A DNA stretch of 64,000 nt from Thermococcus profundus (GTDB taxonomy: Archaea > Methanobacteriota_B > Thermococci > Thermococcales > Thermococcaceae), in NCBI RefSeq assembly GCF_002214585.1, contig NZ_CP014862.1:558001-622000 (forward strand). The letters run 5' to 3'. The position numbers and the translations under genes were made by a program. Numbering within the stretch: the stretch's first letter is position 1; every line of letters starts with the position of its first letter. The notes under the pieces are model-generated. The model was given only the letters and a program-made list of their open reading frames with translations. It made no database searches and was not told the origin of the DNA. This document shows positions 34,199 through 43,520 of the stretch, in pieces.

Positions 34199-36028
34199 AT
34201 GAAGGAAGATTATCCAAAGTTATTTGAACCGATAAACATCGGAAAGGTCCAGCTCATGAACAGGGCCGTTTTTCCACCGATATCCACGAACTTCGCCCTT
34301 GAGAACGGCCGCCTAACAGAGAGGTTCGTCAGGCACTACGAGAGGAGAGCTAGGGGAGGAGTCGGCCTCATAATCGTCGAGAACACATCGATAGACTTCC
34401 CAGAGGGCAAGCACATGCCCTTTCAGCCGAGGATAGACTCAAAGGCCGTCCTCAAGGACTGGGAGTGGCTGGCTTTTGAGGTTCACAAGTACGAGGACGT
34501 CAAGCTCTCCATAGAGCTCGCCCACGAGGGCTGGAAAAAGGACGGAGTTGACTACCTCTCCCCCGAGAAGATAGAGGAGTTGGTGGAAAAGTTCGCATAC
34601 TCCGCCAGATTAGCGATGGAAGCCGGCTTCGACATGGTGGAGATACAGGGCGCTCACGGTCTTCTCGTGAACCAGTTCCTCTCACCGCTGACCAACCACC
34701 GCGACGACGAGTGGGGACAGAAGACGCGCTTCGCCAAGGTCGTCAGGAAGCGGATAGCTCAAGAATGCGGCTGGGACTTCCCGGTGACGATAAGGCTGGC
34801 AGTTGATGACTTCCTCGAAGGCGGAATAAACCTCACGATGGGAAGGGAGATAGCGCTGGAGCTGGCGAAAGCCGGCTACGACATGATACAGGCGGATATC
34901 GGTCTCGGTCCGAAGGAGAAGCGCCTTGAGCCTATGCACTACTCGCAGGCCTGGCGCGCCTATCTCGCTGAGAAGATCCGCCCGCTTCCGGTTCCGGTTG
35001 CAGCCGTTGGAATGATAAGGGAGCCCGCCGTTGCGGAGAGGGTTCTCGAAACGCAGGCCGACCTGGTGGTCCTAGGAAGGACTCTCATAGCCGACCCCGA
35101 CTGGGTGAAGAAGGTCGCCGAGGGAAAGGAACATCTGATAAGGAGATGCATCGGCTGTAGCGAGTGCATCAAGGCAGTTCACGACGAGAAGGGGCCGATA
35201 AGGTGCGGAGCTAACCCGAACGTCGGAAACGAGGAGGAGATAACTCCAGCTCCCGAGAAGCGCGTAATAGCTATCATAGGCGCCGGACCGGGCGGACTTG
35301 AGGCAGCTAGGGTTGCCGCGTTGAGGGGTCACGAGGTTCACCTGTTCTACGAGACCTTCGGAGGACAGCTCGTTCTGGCGAAGGTTCCACCTGGGAAGGA
35401 CAAGATAGGATGGCTCATAGAGTACTACCGCAACGTCCTGAGCGAGCTTCCGAACGTCCACCTCCACGAGGGAATGGCCACAAAGGAGGACGTCCTCGCC
35501 GTAAAGCCCGATGCGGTCGTCATAGCCACCGGGGCAAAGCCGTTCCTCCCGTGCAGTGGGGAGCGCGGGCTGATAACTCCCTTTGACAAAATCCTACGCG
35601 GGGAGGTCAAGGTCGAGAACAAGAACGTCCTCATAGGTGGCGGAGGCCTTGTCGGCGTCGAGACAGCTATCTACCTCTCCCAGTTTAACAACAGGATAAA
35701 GATAATCAAGCGCAGTCCAGCCATACTGCCAAACGTCGAGAGGATTACGCGCGGATACCTACTCCGCGAGCTTGAGGAGAAGGGAATTCCGATAATTGTC
35801 AACAGGCGCTTCGTGAGTGCGGGAGAGGGCTACGCGATAGTTGAGAACACCGAGACAGGGGAGAAAGAGATGATCGAGTGCGACGTCATAGTCGGGGCCT
35901 TCGGCATGCGCCCGTACGTTCCCTTCGTCATAGACGGAACCGACTACCACATAATAGGCGATGCGAAATCCGTCAGGAACATTGCCAGCGCCGTTCGCGA
36001 GGGCTATGAGGTCGGAAAGAGGCTCTGA
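34199..36028 (+). CDS. Old-yellow-enzyme/dienoyl-CoA-reductase-type NADH:flavin oxidoreductase
   Basis: A 609-residue flavoprotein of three parts: an FMN TIM barrel (LFEPINIGKVQLMNRAVFPP, EIQGAHGLLVNQFLSPLTNH), an iron-sulfur cluster region CIGCSECIKAVHDEKGPIRC (CxxCxxx...C, near residue 320), and an FAD/NAD(P)H domain pair (AIIGAGPGGLEAARVAALRG, VLIGGGGLVGVETAIYL). Such enzymes reduce enoyl or other activated bonds, or act as NADH oxidases. The start at 34199 follows GGTGAGCC; the promoter rules out the longer frame. The last base of its stop is the first base of the next gene. Substrate is unknown. Confidence 0.9.
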   Translation: MKEDYPKLFEPINIGKVQLMNRAVFPPISTNFALENGRLTERFVRHYERRARGGVGLIIVENTSIDFPEGKHMPFQPRIDSKAVLKDWEWLAFEVHKYEDVKLSIELAHEGWKKDGVDYLSPEKIEELVEKFAYSARLAMEAGFDMVEIQGAHGLLVNQFLSPLTNHRDDEWGQKTRFAKVVRKRIAQECGWDFPVTIRLAVDDFLEGGINLTMGREIALELAKAGYDMIQADIGLGPKEKRLEPMHYSQAWRAYLAEKIRPLPVPVAAVGMIREPAVAERVLETQADLVVLGRTLIADPDWVKKVAEGKEHLIRRCIGCSECIKAVHDEKGPIRCGANPNVGNEEEITPAPEKRVIAIIGAGPGGLEAARVAALRGHEVHLFYETFGGQLVLAKVPPGKDKIGWLIEYYRNVLSELPNVHLHEGMATKEDVLAVKPDAVVIATGAKPFLPCSGERGLITPFDKILRGEVKVENKNVLIGGGGLVGVETAIYLSQFNNRIKIIKRSPAILPNVERITRGYLLRELEEKGIPIIVNRRFVSAGEGYAIVENTETGEKEMIECDVIVGAFGMRPYVPFVIDGTDYHIIGDAKSVRNIASAVREGYEVGKRL

Positions 36029-36378
36029 TGCCTTTTTCTCTTCTTAATTTAGTCATGGAAAAGTTGATTAAGTCTCACTTCGATTTTGATTCAGTGACCG
36101 AAATGCTCGGGATGGGCTGCTGTAAAAAAGCTAAGAGGGGTGTAACCCCTGAGGTGCGGGAGAAGGTCAGGGAGCTTTTAAGCAGGGCCGAACTCGTGGA
36201 GAAAGGTGGTAAAGTCGTCGTCTTCGTGGACGGGAGGAAGGTTGGGAAGCTAAAGTTCATAGCACCAGTCGAGGAACTCCAGGTTGAGAGCGTCTGGAAG
36301 AGTCCCTTTGGAACTAAAGTGGAGCTGAGCTGGAACGGGAGGTTCGTCGGCAGTTTACTGCTGAGGGAAGGTCTATGA
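36028..36378 (+). CDS. Small protein with CC motif, paralogue of the gene at 44173
   Basis: A 116-residue protein with no known family. Near residue 29-36 is GMGCCKKAK with adjacent cysteines; then a helix (TPEVREKVRELLSRAELVEK). The C-terminal 55 residues have VDGRKVGKLKFIAPVEEL and FGTKVELSWNGRFVGSLLL, two similar strand-turn-strand units. The same pattern (VDGRIIGEL, FGKWGTKVQL, DGRVVGFIW) ends the 104-residue protein at 44173, so the two are paralogues. It starts in the stop of the flavin enzyme (TGATG) and overlaps the MFS gene (ATGA), so the three are translated together. An ATG at 36055 is an alternative start. Confidence 0.75.
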   Translation: MPFSLLNLVMEKLIKSHFDFDSVTEMLGMGCCKKAKRGVTPEVREKVRELLSRAELVEKGGKVVVFVDGRKVGKLKFIAPVEELQVESVWKSPFGTKVELSWNGRFVGSLLLREGL

Positions 36379-37517
36379 AAGAAGAGGCGAAGAAGCTACT
36401 AAAGTTCGAGTTCCTCAGTCAGGGAGCTCTCGGCGGTGCCGAAGGGCTCGCGGAGGCGTTCTTTGAGGTGATAATCACAAGGATGGGAGCATCCCCCTTC
36501 ATGATAGGCCTCCTCGGGAGCAGTGCCTACGTCTCGAACCTCTTCTCCCCACTCTGGGCAAGGAGCTCGCGGAAATTCGGAGCGAAGAAGCTCGTAATAA
36601 TCTCCATGCTTCTGGCGTCGCTTTTCATATTCCTTTCCGCGTTCTCCCAGAGCGCCTTAGCGTTTCTCATTTTCGTCTTCCTTTACTACATCGCCTACGG
36701 TGTCAGGGAAGTCCTCTACCCCCTGATAGTTGAGAAGGTCTACATGGACATCCAAATCCTTGGCCATGCGGAGGCGACTTACACGATACTCTACACCATC
36801 GCCGTTGGAGTTGCTGGTTACATAATGGACGTCGAAAGCTACAAGCTCGCATTCATCCTGGCTGCGGGCCTGCTCTTCATCGCGGCCCTCTCAAGGCTCC
36901 CCTTCCCAGACGTTAGGGAGGGTGAAGAGGAGGACCTCGAGCTACCGTACAGGGATAAGCTGATTCTGGGTATGGTGGCAATGTTCATGGTAGCTGGGAC
37001 AGGAATGCTGATGATGCTTCCTGCCATTCCAATCCTAGAGGTCAGGGTTCTAAACCTCTCCAACGCCGTAATCGGAATTGCAATGGCAGTAAACAGCATG
37101 ACGTACGTTTTCTTTTCCGAGCTGTGGGGCAGGGTCATTGAAAAGCCGTCCCATGTAATCAGAGTCTTCCAGCTCGGTTTCATTGCCATCGGTGCCATGG
37201 CAGTGGTTTACTTTCTTAGTACCTCCGCTTGGTATGTTTACCTCGCGAGTGCCCTCTGCGCCATCGGAGGCTCGGCCGTCTCGATAGGCTGGCAGGCCTT
37301 CTCGATGGGGATCCCCGATTACAGGACGGAGGACCTCTCGGCGCTCCACCTGACGACCTGTGGGATACGGGGGCTTTACGCGCCCCTGCTTGGGAGCCTC
37401 TTTATTGAGCTCGTCGGCGTTAGATGGACTTTTATAATCGCTTCAGTCCTCGTTGTGAGCTCTCTCTTCATAGCTGAAGCCTTAATAAAGCCTCTAAGGG
37501 AGCGGTTTGAGCTCTAG
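36375..37517 (+). CDS. MFS transporter
   Basis: A 380-residue membrane protein with about eleven or twelve hydrophobic segments, charged cytoplasmic loops (RSSRKFGAKK between spans 2 and 3, the MFS loop motif region, and KPLRERFEL at the end). It overlaps the preceding small gene by four bases (ATGA), so it is in the flavin enzyme operon. Substrate cannot be read from the sequence. The usual MFS length is near 400, so it is complete. Confidence 0.85.
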   Translation: MKEEAKKLLKFEFLSQGALGGAEGLAEAFFEVIITRMGASPFMIGLLGSSAYVSNLFSPLWARSSRKFGAKKLVIISMLLASLFIFLSAFSQSALAFLIFVFLYYIAYGVREVLYPLIVEKVYMDIQILGHAEATYTILYTIAVGVAGYIMDVESYKLAFILAAGLLFIAALSRLPFPDVREGEEEDLELPYRDKLILGMVAMFMVAGTGMLMMLPAIPILEVRVLNLSNAVIGIAMAVNSMTYVFFSELWGRVIEKPSHVIRVFQLGFIAIGAMAVVYFLSTSAWYVYLASALCAIGGSAVSIGWQAFSMGIPDYRTEDLSALHLTTCGIRGLYAPLLGSLFIELVGVRWTFIIASVLVVSSLFIAEALIKPLRERFEL

Positions 37518-37560
37518 ACTTCTCATTTTTGTCCAAAACCTTAGGTTTATGTTTGAAAAG

Positions 37561-37584
37561 CTTTTTATATGAATTTAAATTCAT
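37561..37584 (+). promoter_or_regulatory. Promoter and perfect 16-bp palindrome before the tungsten oxidoreductase unit
   Basis: CTTTTTATAT (37561-37570) is TATA-like. Overlapping it is ATGAATTTAAATTCAT (37569-37584), a perfect 16-base palindrome, about 20 bases before the ATG. Its place over the predicted start region suggests a repressor site. Confidence 0.5.
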
Positions 37585-37602
37585 TAGAATTGGGCGATTG
37601 CA

Positions 37603-38094
37603 ATGTCAGTCAAGGGTACAGTCTTCATAGATTTTTCAAGATGTGTTGGGTGCAAGCTCTGCGAGATTGCTTGCTCTCTAACCCATGAAGGAGTAATCTC
37701 CCCAAACCTGTCAAGAATCCACGTACTAAACTACAACTGGTTCAACATCCCTCTTAACTGCCGCCATTGCGAGAAGGCTCCCTGTGTTGAGGTCTGCCCA
37801 ACTGGAGCACTCTTCAAAGACGAAGACGGCGTAGTGATGATCAACCAAGAAAAGTGCATTGGATGTAAAATGTGTGCAATAGCCTGCCCCTTTGGAATTC
37901 CACAGTTTGATGAGGTCACTGGTGTCATGTTCAAGTGCGATCTCTGTGCAGACAGAATAGCTAAAGGAGAACTTCCAGCGTGTGTTGAAGCGTGCCCTAT
38001 GGATGCCCTTATGTTCGGTGACATAAACGAGATAGTCGCTAACAAGAGAATCAAAAAGGCTGAAGACATCGGGAAATCGCTAAAGATAATTTGA
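37603..38094 (+). CDS. Ferredoxin-like subunit with four [4Fe-4S] motifs
   Basis: A 163-residue electron-transfer protein like HycB or the small subunits of tungsten enzymes. It has four cysteine clusters in order: CVGCKLCEIAC, CRHCEKAPCVEVCP, CIGCKMCAIACP and CDLCADRIAKGELPACVEACP, matching four [4Fe-4S] centres. It is directly upstream of the tungsten oxidoreductase gene (58 bases) and shares its promoter, so it very likely passes electrons from that enzyme. Similar pairs are known for WOR-type enzymes in Pyrococcus. Confidence 0.93.
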   Translation: MSVKGTVFIDFSRCVGCKLCEIACSLTHEGVISPNLSRIHVLNYNWFNIPLNCRHCEKAPCVEVCPTGALFKDEDGVVMINQEKCIGCKMCAIACPFGIPQFDEVTGVMFKCDLCADRIAKGELPACVEACPMDALMFGDINEIVANKRIKKAEDIGKSLKII

Positions 38095-38152
38095 GATTTG
38101 TACAACAAGGTATGGAGGAGATGTTAGAACTCTTCATGGGAGGATGCTGAAG

Positions 38153-39904
38153 ATGTCTGGATACACTGGGGAAATACTCTTCGTTGATTTGAGTTCTGGG
38201 ACTTTTAGGACAGAACCAACGGAGAAATACGCCAAGGACTTCCTTGGTGGGAGGGGAATCGCCACCAGAATCCTCTATGAAAATCCCGACGCACTGGCCT
38301 TTATGACCGGACCACTGACCTCGTTCGTGCCTTCTGGTTCAAGAATGGACGTGGTAGGGATATCTCCAGTAACGGGACTGATCGGGGGAAGCAGTACGGG
38401 TGGTGAGTTCCCCGTTGCCCTGAAGTTCGCAGGCTACGACGGAATAGTGGTAACCGGAAAGAGCGAAAAGCCCGTTTTCATAAGAATAGAAGACAGTGAA
38501 GTCTCGATAGAGAGCGCGGGGGAACTCTGGGGCCTCAACGCTTTTGAGACCATAGATACACTCACTAAAGACGACCCAGATCTTAAAGTTGCATGCATAG
38601 GCAGGGCAGGCGAAAACGGCGTGAAGTTCGCGGGGATAGCATTCTCCCACAGAAACCTCGCCTCAAGGGGTGGACTCGGTGCCGTCATGGGCGCCAAAAA
38701 ACTCAAGGCCATCGTCGTTCATGGTACAAAGGCGGTCAGTCCCCACGATCCCAATGAGCTTATGTCCATCTTTGAGAAGATAAAAGAGAGCATAGTGAAC
38801 AGTGGAGAGTTCCTACGCTTCAAGGACTGGCACGTGAACTTCGTCCCAACGATCCTAAAGCTGAAGATGCCCTACTTCGGGGACTATGAGAGAGAGTGGG
38901 AAAAGGCTGAAGAGGCCGCCATGAAAGCTAAAGAATGGTTTGAAAGGCACACGGTCGGTAGGGCCAGCTGCTTCTCCTGCCCGCTGAGATGCTGGGGAGT
39001 AGTGAACTACGAGGGAGAAACCCTGCCCATAAACCTCTGTCAGGGAACTTTTCCGGCCGTAACCTTCACTCTCAAAACGGAGGATCCAGAGCTCGCCTGG
39101 AGAATTTACCGGAAGTGCCAGAGCGAAGGACTGGACATGATGAGTGCAACTGCTGTTATTGCCTACGCCTCCCGTCTTGGCTTAGTGAGGCTCGGAACCG
39201 AGGAAGTCCTTGAGCTTATCGAGAAGATAGTGACCAGGCAGGATGAAGGCAACATTCTTGCCGAGGGCATTAAAAAGGCAAGCGAGCACTTCGGCGTTCC
39301 AGCAGTTTACATGAAAGGGGGAATGGAGTCCTGGAGCAGCGATGTAAGGCCCTTCGTTGGTTCTGCACTCGCAGCTGCAGTGGCGGACTCAGGAAGCGTC
39401 AACCGTGCCCTCTACGGCTTTCCCGAGTTCTACTACCACATAAAGAAGGAGCAAGCCGAGATGATGGCAACCAGGTTCGTCGGGGACGTTGAGGCAGCCT
39501 ATCCGTGGAGCTACTCGGAGAGCAAAGTCCGCTTTGCAGTCCTCTGGGAGAACCTTCACATCATAGCTGACTCCCTTGGGGTCTGTGTGATAGCGCTCCT
39601 CACCACGCCGCTGAAGCTGTGGGCGGAGGCCTACGAGGCCGTGACTGGGGAGAAGATAGCTGAGGAGGAGCTCATGACAGCGGCTGAGAGGATAAGAACC
39701 CTTGAGAGGCTCTTCACCCTCAAGCACGGAGACGGAAGGGACGACCTCTCCCCAAGGCTCTTCAAGGACGAGCCGAGGTTGGATAAGGAGAAGCTGGAGG
39801 AGATGAAGCGTGTTTATTACTCCTTGCGCGGCTGGGACGAGAAAGGAGTTCCCAAGCCTGAGACGATTGAAAAACTCGGGATAAGTGGCCTGGTAGAACT
39901 TTAG
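38153..39904 (+). CDS. Tungsten-containing aldehyde:ferredoxin oxidoreductase family
   Basis: Oxidises an aldehyde to the acid with a tungstopterin centre. The 583-residue protein begins SGYTGEILFVDLSSG, has LGGRGIATRILYE and GLIGGSSTGGEFP (pterin domain), the iron-sulfur cysteines ASCFSCPLRC near residue 268-277, and a late cysteine in DSLGVCVIALLT near 470, all in the AOR order and length (about 600). GGAGG precedes the ATG at 38153 with nine bases between. The ferredoxin subunit lies just upstream. Substrate range is unknown; sequence suggests the AOR/WOR5 group. Confidence 0.93.
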   Translation: MSGYTGEILFVDLSSGTFRTEPTEKYAKDFLGGRGIATRILYENPDALAFMTGPLTSFVPSGSRMDVVGISPVTGLIGGSSTGGEFPVALKFAGYDGIVVTGKSEKPVFIRIEDSEVSIESAGELWGLNAFETIDTLTKDDPDLKVACIGRAGENGVKFAGIAFSHRNLASRGGLGAVMGAKKLKAIVVHGTKAVSPHDPNELMSIFEKIKESIVNSGEFLRFKDWHVNFVPTILKLKMPYFGDYEREWEKAEEAAMKAKEWFERHTVGRASCFSCPLRCWGVVNYEGETLPINLCQGTFPAVTFTLKTEDPELAWRIYRKCQSEGLDMMSATAVIAYASRLGLVRLGTEEVLELIEKIVTRQDEGNILAEGIKKASEHFGVPAVYMKGGMESWSSDVRPFVGSALAAAVADSGSVNRALYGFPEFYYHIKKEQAEMMATRFVGDVEAAYPWSYSESKVRFAVLWENLHIIADSLGVCVIALLTTPLKLWAEAYEAVTGEKIAEEELMTAAERIRTLERLFTLKHGDGRDDLSPRLFKDEPRLDKEKLEEMKRVYYSLRGWDEKGVPKPETIEKLGISGLVEL

Positions 39905-40151
39905 CGGGAACTCTCCCGAATTCTTTATCTTTTTGCCCTAGATGAATGTTAGGAACCTCAGTTTCTGGTAGGAGCAAGTGGTGCTCTGTAGGATGACGCT
40001 GTTCTTCAATGATGCACTTGAGACCATGTTCACGCCAGTTCTTGCCGAAAGGGGAAGTGTCACTGCCCCCATACTGCGCGGTCCGATATATTATAAACAT
40101 GGTTTTCTCTTTGTCAGAACATCATGTTACAACCAGAAACATGTATAAAGG
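39905..40151. other. Intergenic stretch without a clear gene
   Basis: About 250 bp between the oxidoreductase stop and the ABC permease stop. The sequence is not AT-rich, and a minus-strand frame runs through it into the oxidoreductase gene, with no ribosome site or family. A TATA-like GATATATTATAAAC (40084-40097) is present. It might be a remnant of a lost gene. Confidence 0.4.
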
Positions 40152-40898
40152 CTAAGTAAACCTCCTTTCAAGTACTTTTTTGTGTATCCCCGAGCCGGTC
40201 AGGAAGAATGCCACTGCAAAGAGAGCCAGCATTGTCAAATCAAGCCAGACCGGTAAGTAGCCGCCCCCAAGGGAGTGCCTCACTGCATCCACATAGTAGG
40301 TCAGCGGCGAGACGAAGGAGAGGGCCCTTCCATAGGTCGGTAGCTTATCCAGTGGGACGAAGATGCCGCTTATGAAGAGTAGCGAGAACTTGACGAGCGA
40401 GGAGAGCATCATGACGTCGGCTGGAACGTCCGTCGGCGGGTAGGAGGACATCAGTACGGTCATTGCCGAGAAGCATGCTAGGGCAAAGAGTGTGCTTCCA
40501 AGGAAGAGGGCAAACCCCGGGTGTATCCCGAGGTAGAGCATCGTCGGTACTGAGACGGCTAGAGAAACGCCGAGCCCGAAGTAGAACGAGGCCTGAAAGT
40601 CACCCAGGAGGACCGTGGCGAGCGAGACCGGGGCGGTTATAAGCCTCTCGAAGGTTCTTCCCCTGCACTCCCAGGGTATTATAGTCGGCCCAACGGCGGT
40701 CGAGGTGAAGAAGACCGTCATTCCCATCAGCCCGGCGAAGAGGGTCTCCCCGCTCAGGTTCCTCCCGATTACAAAGGCCAGGAACAGAAAGAACGGGAAG
40801 AGCAATCCCATTATCACGACCGGCCCTTTGAGATAGAATATGAGCATGTCCTTCTTGGCTATCGCAAAGGAGCGCTTGAACTGGTCAATCGCGTTCAT
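40152..40898 (-). CDS. ABC-2 type transporter permease
   Basis: A 248-residue membrane protein with six hydrophobic segments and the ABC-2 features: a large N-terminal loop (ISLARNLSGE-like NLSGETLFAG), WECRGRTFERLITAPVSLAT between spans 2 and 3, and the final SPLTYYVDAVRH before the last span. The ATG at 40898 follows GGTGGTAAG. It overlaps the ATPase gene end by 14 bases, so the two form an exporter. Cargo is unknown; many such pairs export drugs or lipids. Confidence 0.9.
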   Translation of the reverse strand: MNAIDQFKRSFAIAKKDMLIFYLKGPVVIMGLLFPFFLFLAFVIGRNLSGETLFAGLMGMTVFFTSTAVGPTIIPWECRGRTFERLITAPVSLATVLLGDFQASFYFGLGVSLAVSVPTMLYLGIHPGFALFLGSTLFALACFSAMTVLMSSYPPTDVPADVMMLSSLVKFSLLFISGIFVPLDKLPTYGRALSFVSPLTYYVDAVRHSLGGGYLPVWLDLTMLALFAVAFFLTGSGIHKKVLERRFT

Positions 40899-41817
40899 TC
40901 TTACCACCCACCAGCTCGACGAAAACGTCCTCGAGGGAGGGCGTCAGCGTCTTTAAGCTCACTATCCTCAGCTTATTCTCCTCCGCGTAGCGGACGATCT
41001 CCTTTATCGTTGCGTCCGGATCCTCTGTTTGAATTCTAAGCTTATCGCCCTTTCTCTCGATCTTTGACGCGCTGGAGATCCGAATTTCCGAGGGCATCGG
41101 TTCAAAGCTGGCCTCCACGAAGATGTGCTTCTTGCTCAGGGTTTTGAGCCTCTCAGGGGTGTCTATCGCTATCAGCTTTCCCCGCCTGATTATCGCCACT
41201 CTGTCACAGAGCTCGTTTACGTCGGCCATGTTGTGGCTCGTAACGAAAACAGTCTTCCCGTTCTTTCTCTCCTCCTGGATTATCTCCTTTATCATCCTAG
41301 CGCTGATGACGTCGAGCCCGCTCGTGGGTTCGTCGAGGAAGTAGAGCTCAGGATCGGCTATCATGGCCATCGCCAGACTTAAGCGCTGCCTCATGCCCTT
41401 CGAGAAGCCCCTCACCTTGGTGTCCCTCTTCTCGTAGAGGTCAAAGAGCTTGAGGAGCTCTATCGAGCGCTTCTCTATCTCCGTTTTGGGCATACCATAG
41501 AGCTCGCCCATGAGCTTTAGGTTCTGCATGGCCGTTAAGTCCACGTACGGGTTGGCAGTCTCGGGCACTATTCCCATCCTCTCCCTAGCTCTTATCTTCT
41601 CGCCCTCGTTGAGCATATCGTAGCCGAGAACCCGCACTTCGCCCGAGCTCGGCTTTAAAACCCCCGTCAGCATCCTTATGGTTGTTGTCTTTCCAGCACC
41701 ATTGGGCCCGAGGAAGCCGAAGATTTCGTTCTCCTTAACTGAAAAGCTCACGCCGTCAACTGCCAGAAACGAGCCGTAGTACTTGGTAAGATTAACGGCC
41801 TCTATTGCGTTTTTCAT
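40885..41817 (-). CDS. ABC transporter ATPase (DrrA-like)
   Basis: A 311-residue ATP-binding subunit with Walker A GPNGAGKTTTIRML near 40, the LSxGQ-like GFSKGMRQRLSLAM near 142, Walker B ELYFLDEPTSGLD near 165, and the H-loop VFVTSHNMADVN. The last 80 residues form the small C-terminal domain of DrrA-type exporters. AGGGG precedes the ATG at 41817 with eight bases; an ATG two codons earlier is too close. It is followed by the permease. Confidence 0.93.
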   Translation of the reverse strand: MKNAIEAVNLTKYYGSFLAVDGVSFSVKENEIFGFLGPNGAGKTTTIRMLTGVLKPSSGEVRVLGYDMLNEGEKIRARERMGIVPETANPYVDLTAMQNLKLMGELYGMPKTEIEKRSIELLKLFDLYEKRDTKVRGFSKGMRQRLSLAMAMIADPELYFLDEPTSGLDVISARMIKEIIQEERKNGKTVFVTSHNMADVNELCDRVAIIRRGKLIAIDTPERLKTLSKKHIFVEASFEPMPSEIRISSASKIERKGDKLRIQTEDPDATIKEIVRYAEENKLRIVSLKTLTPSLEDVFVELVGGKNERD

Positions 41818-41890
41818 TTTCATTCCCCTATGAAGTCTATTTCAGACATACTAAAAAAGTTGGGGTCAAATAAGAAAAGTTGAAGGGACA

Positions 41891-42916
41891 TCACGGGGAG
41901 GGAATTCCCTCCTCGACCACCGCTCTGCACTTCCAGAGGCCGGCTATGCTCCTCCAGGCTTTCACGTAGCCGACCAGGAACGGTATCTGGACGATTGGAG
42001 TGACCGCCGGTGCTATAGCCATCAGCCCGGTTCCGGCGGCGAGTGCTATTGCCATGGCCGTTCCCTCGTTCTTTCCGACTGAGGTGAAGGTCATCGCCAT
42101 GTGGTCTTTGTATGGTATGCCTATGGCCCTGTCAACGAAGGTCATGAAGAGCAGGGCGAGGGTGTAGTAGAGAACCAGCGGGACGAGGGCGAGGCCAACT
42201 ATGCTCGGCTTGCTGGCTATGAGCCTGGCCTTCTCCATGAAGATGAGGAAGACGATGGTGTACATACCGAGGAGCGAGATGGCCGGGAATGCCGGCTTTA
42301 TCCTGAGGAATCCCTCCGTTCCGAGCTTTTTGATTAGGTACCACCTTGTCAAAACGCCGAGTATCATTGGGGTTATGACGACTATGAGGATGGTCTTTAT
42401 GAGGAGCCAGACGGATATGCTGACGTGGTAGCTTGAGGCAAAGATCTTGAGCCATCCCGGAACTGTAACTATTGCCAGCGTGAAGCTGAGGGCGACGACG
42501 ATCGTTGCGAGCTCTATGTTGCCCTTCGTAAAGCCGGTGTAGGCTATGCTCATCGAGGAGCACGGAACGACAACGGCCAGGAGAAGGCCGAGGGCGAGCT
42601 GGTGGTTGATCGGGCGGAAGAGTTCGGTGAGCCATATCGCTCCGTACATGATGAGCGGCGAAATGATGAGACCCATTGTGAGGGCTATGGTGAGCTGCTT
42701 CCCGAGCTTCGCGCTGTTCTTGAGCTCGCCGAGGCGAAGGTTGATCATCATCGGGTAGATCATGCTGATGACGACGAGCATGTTGAGGGTTTTGAGAGTG
42801 CCCTTGTACTTCTCCACCTCGGCGTGAGTGCCGACGTAAAAGCCGGCTATCATAGCGAGAGTAACGTAAACCGGAAGGTATTTGTCTAGATGGTTCTTCA
42901 GCTTAAGCCAGTTCAT
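41891..42916 (-). CDS. ACR3/bile-acid symporter family carrier (arsenite efflux type)
   Basis: A 341-residue membrane protein of about ten spans. It has IYPMMINLRLGEL, the conserved VVPCSSMSIAYTGFTKGNIE (cysteine in the half-helix, the ACR3 ion site), SVGKNEGTAMAIALAAGTG and the repeat fold of the family. ACR3 members pump arsenite; other members move small organic anions. The gene overlaps the upstream universal-stress gene by four bases, so it belongs to that operon. A debris piece of a similar carrier lies 1 kb upstream. Confidence 0.82.
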   Translation of the reverse strand: MNWLKLKNHLDKYLPVYVTLAMIAGFYVGTHAEVEKYKGTLKTLNMLVVISMIYPMMINLRLGELKNSAKLGKQLTIALTMGLIISPLIMYGAIWLTELFRPINHQLALGLLLAVVVPCSSMSIAYTGFTKGNIELATIVVALSFTLAIVTVPGWLKIFASSYHVSISVWLLIKTILIVVITPMILGVLTRWYLIKKLGTEGFLRIKPAFPAISLLGMYTIVFLIFMEKARLIASKPSIVGLALVPLVLYYTLALLFMTFVDRAIGIPYKDHMAMTFTSVGKNEGTAMAIALAAGTGLMAIAPAVTPIVQIPFLVGYVKAWRSIAGLWKCRAVVEEGIPSP

Positions 42917-43401
42917 TCCCCTTCACCTCCGCACCTGCATTTTGGTTTGAGGAGCAATACCGGCCGGAAGGTCTTCTTCACGACGCGCATGGCTGTTGAG
43001 CCGAGGAGCTCCTTGGAGAAGCCGAGCTTCCCGTGGGTCGGGAGGAGTATGAGCGAAACGTCCTCTTCTTCAGCAACCTTAACTATCTCCTCCCAGGGAA
43101 CTCCGAATCTAACAACGGGCTTGACCTTCTCGGTCTTGAAAACCCTCTTGACGTCCTCCACTTTGGCTTGGAGCTTTTCCATGACCTTTTCCCTGAGCTT
43201 CTCTTCAACATCTTTCAGCTCGAGCTCCTCATTCTCGTAGAGGAGGGAGTAGCCGTTCATGAGATCCTCAATGGTTCCCTCGTCTATGACGTGGAGCAGG
43301 ATAACCTCGCCCACGGGCACTTCGTTGACCTTTTCGAACCGCTTGGCGGCCTTCTCGGCCCCATCACTGAAATCAGTCGGAAACAACACTTTCCGAAACA
43401 T
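42913..43401 (-). CDS. Universal stress protein
   Basis: A 162-residue UspA-fold protein: FRKVLFPTDFSDGAEKAAKR at the start (nucleotide-contact Asp), SLILLPTHGKLGFSKELLGS near 120 (G-x2-G-x9-GS ATP loop) and VLLLKPKCRCG at the end with two cysteines. The ATG at 43401 follows GAGGTGAGATC; ten upstream in-frame codons lack a site. Its stop overlaps the start of the ACR3-like gene, so they are co-translated; a link between carrier and stress domain also exists in the permease at 27489. Confidence 0.88.
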   Translation of the reverse strand: MFRKVLFPTDFSDGAEKAAKRFEKVNEVPVGEVILLHVIDEGTIEDLMNGYSLLYENEELELKDVEEKLREKVMEKLQAKVEDVKRVFKTEKVKPVVRFGVPWEEIVKVAEEEDVSLILLPTHGKLGFSKELLGSTAMRVVKKTFRPVLLLKPKCRCGGEGE

Positions 43402-43520
43402 GGATCTCACCTCATTTGGCAATTTTTTCACTCCAAATTGATTTCATCTTTAGGGTAGCCTAATCATTTAAAAGCATTGCTGGTCAAAATTGGGTAAGGT
43501 GTGGTAAAACATGGGATTGA

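Noticed and set aside
39762-40100. Open frame running from the AOR gene 3' end into the spacer
   Set aside because: Half of it is antisense to the tungsten oxidoreductase and no family or ribosome site is present.
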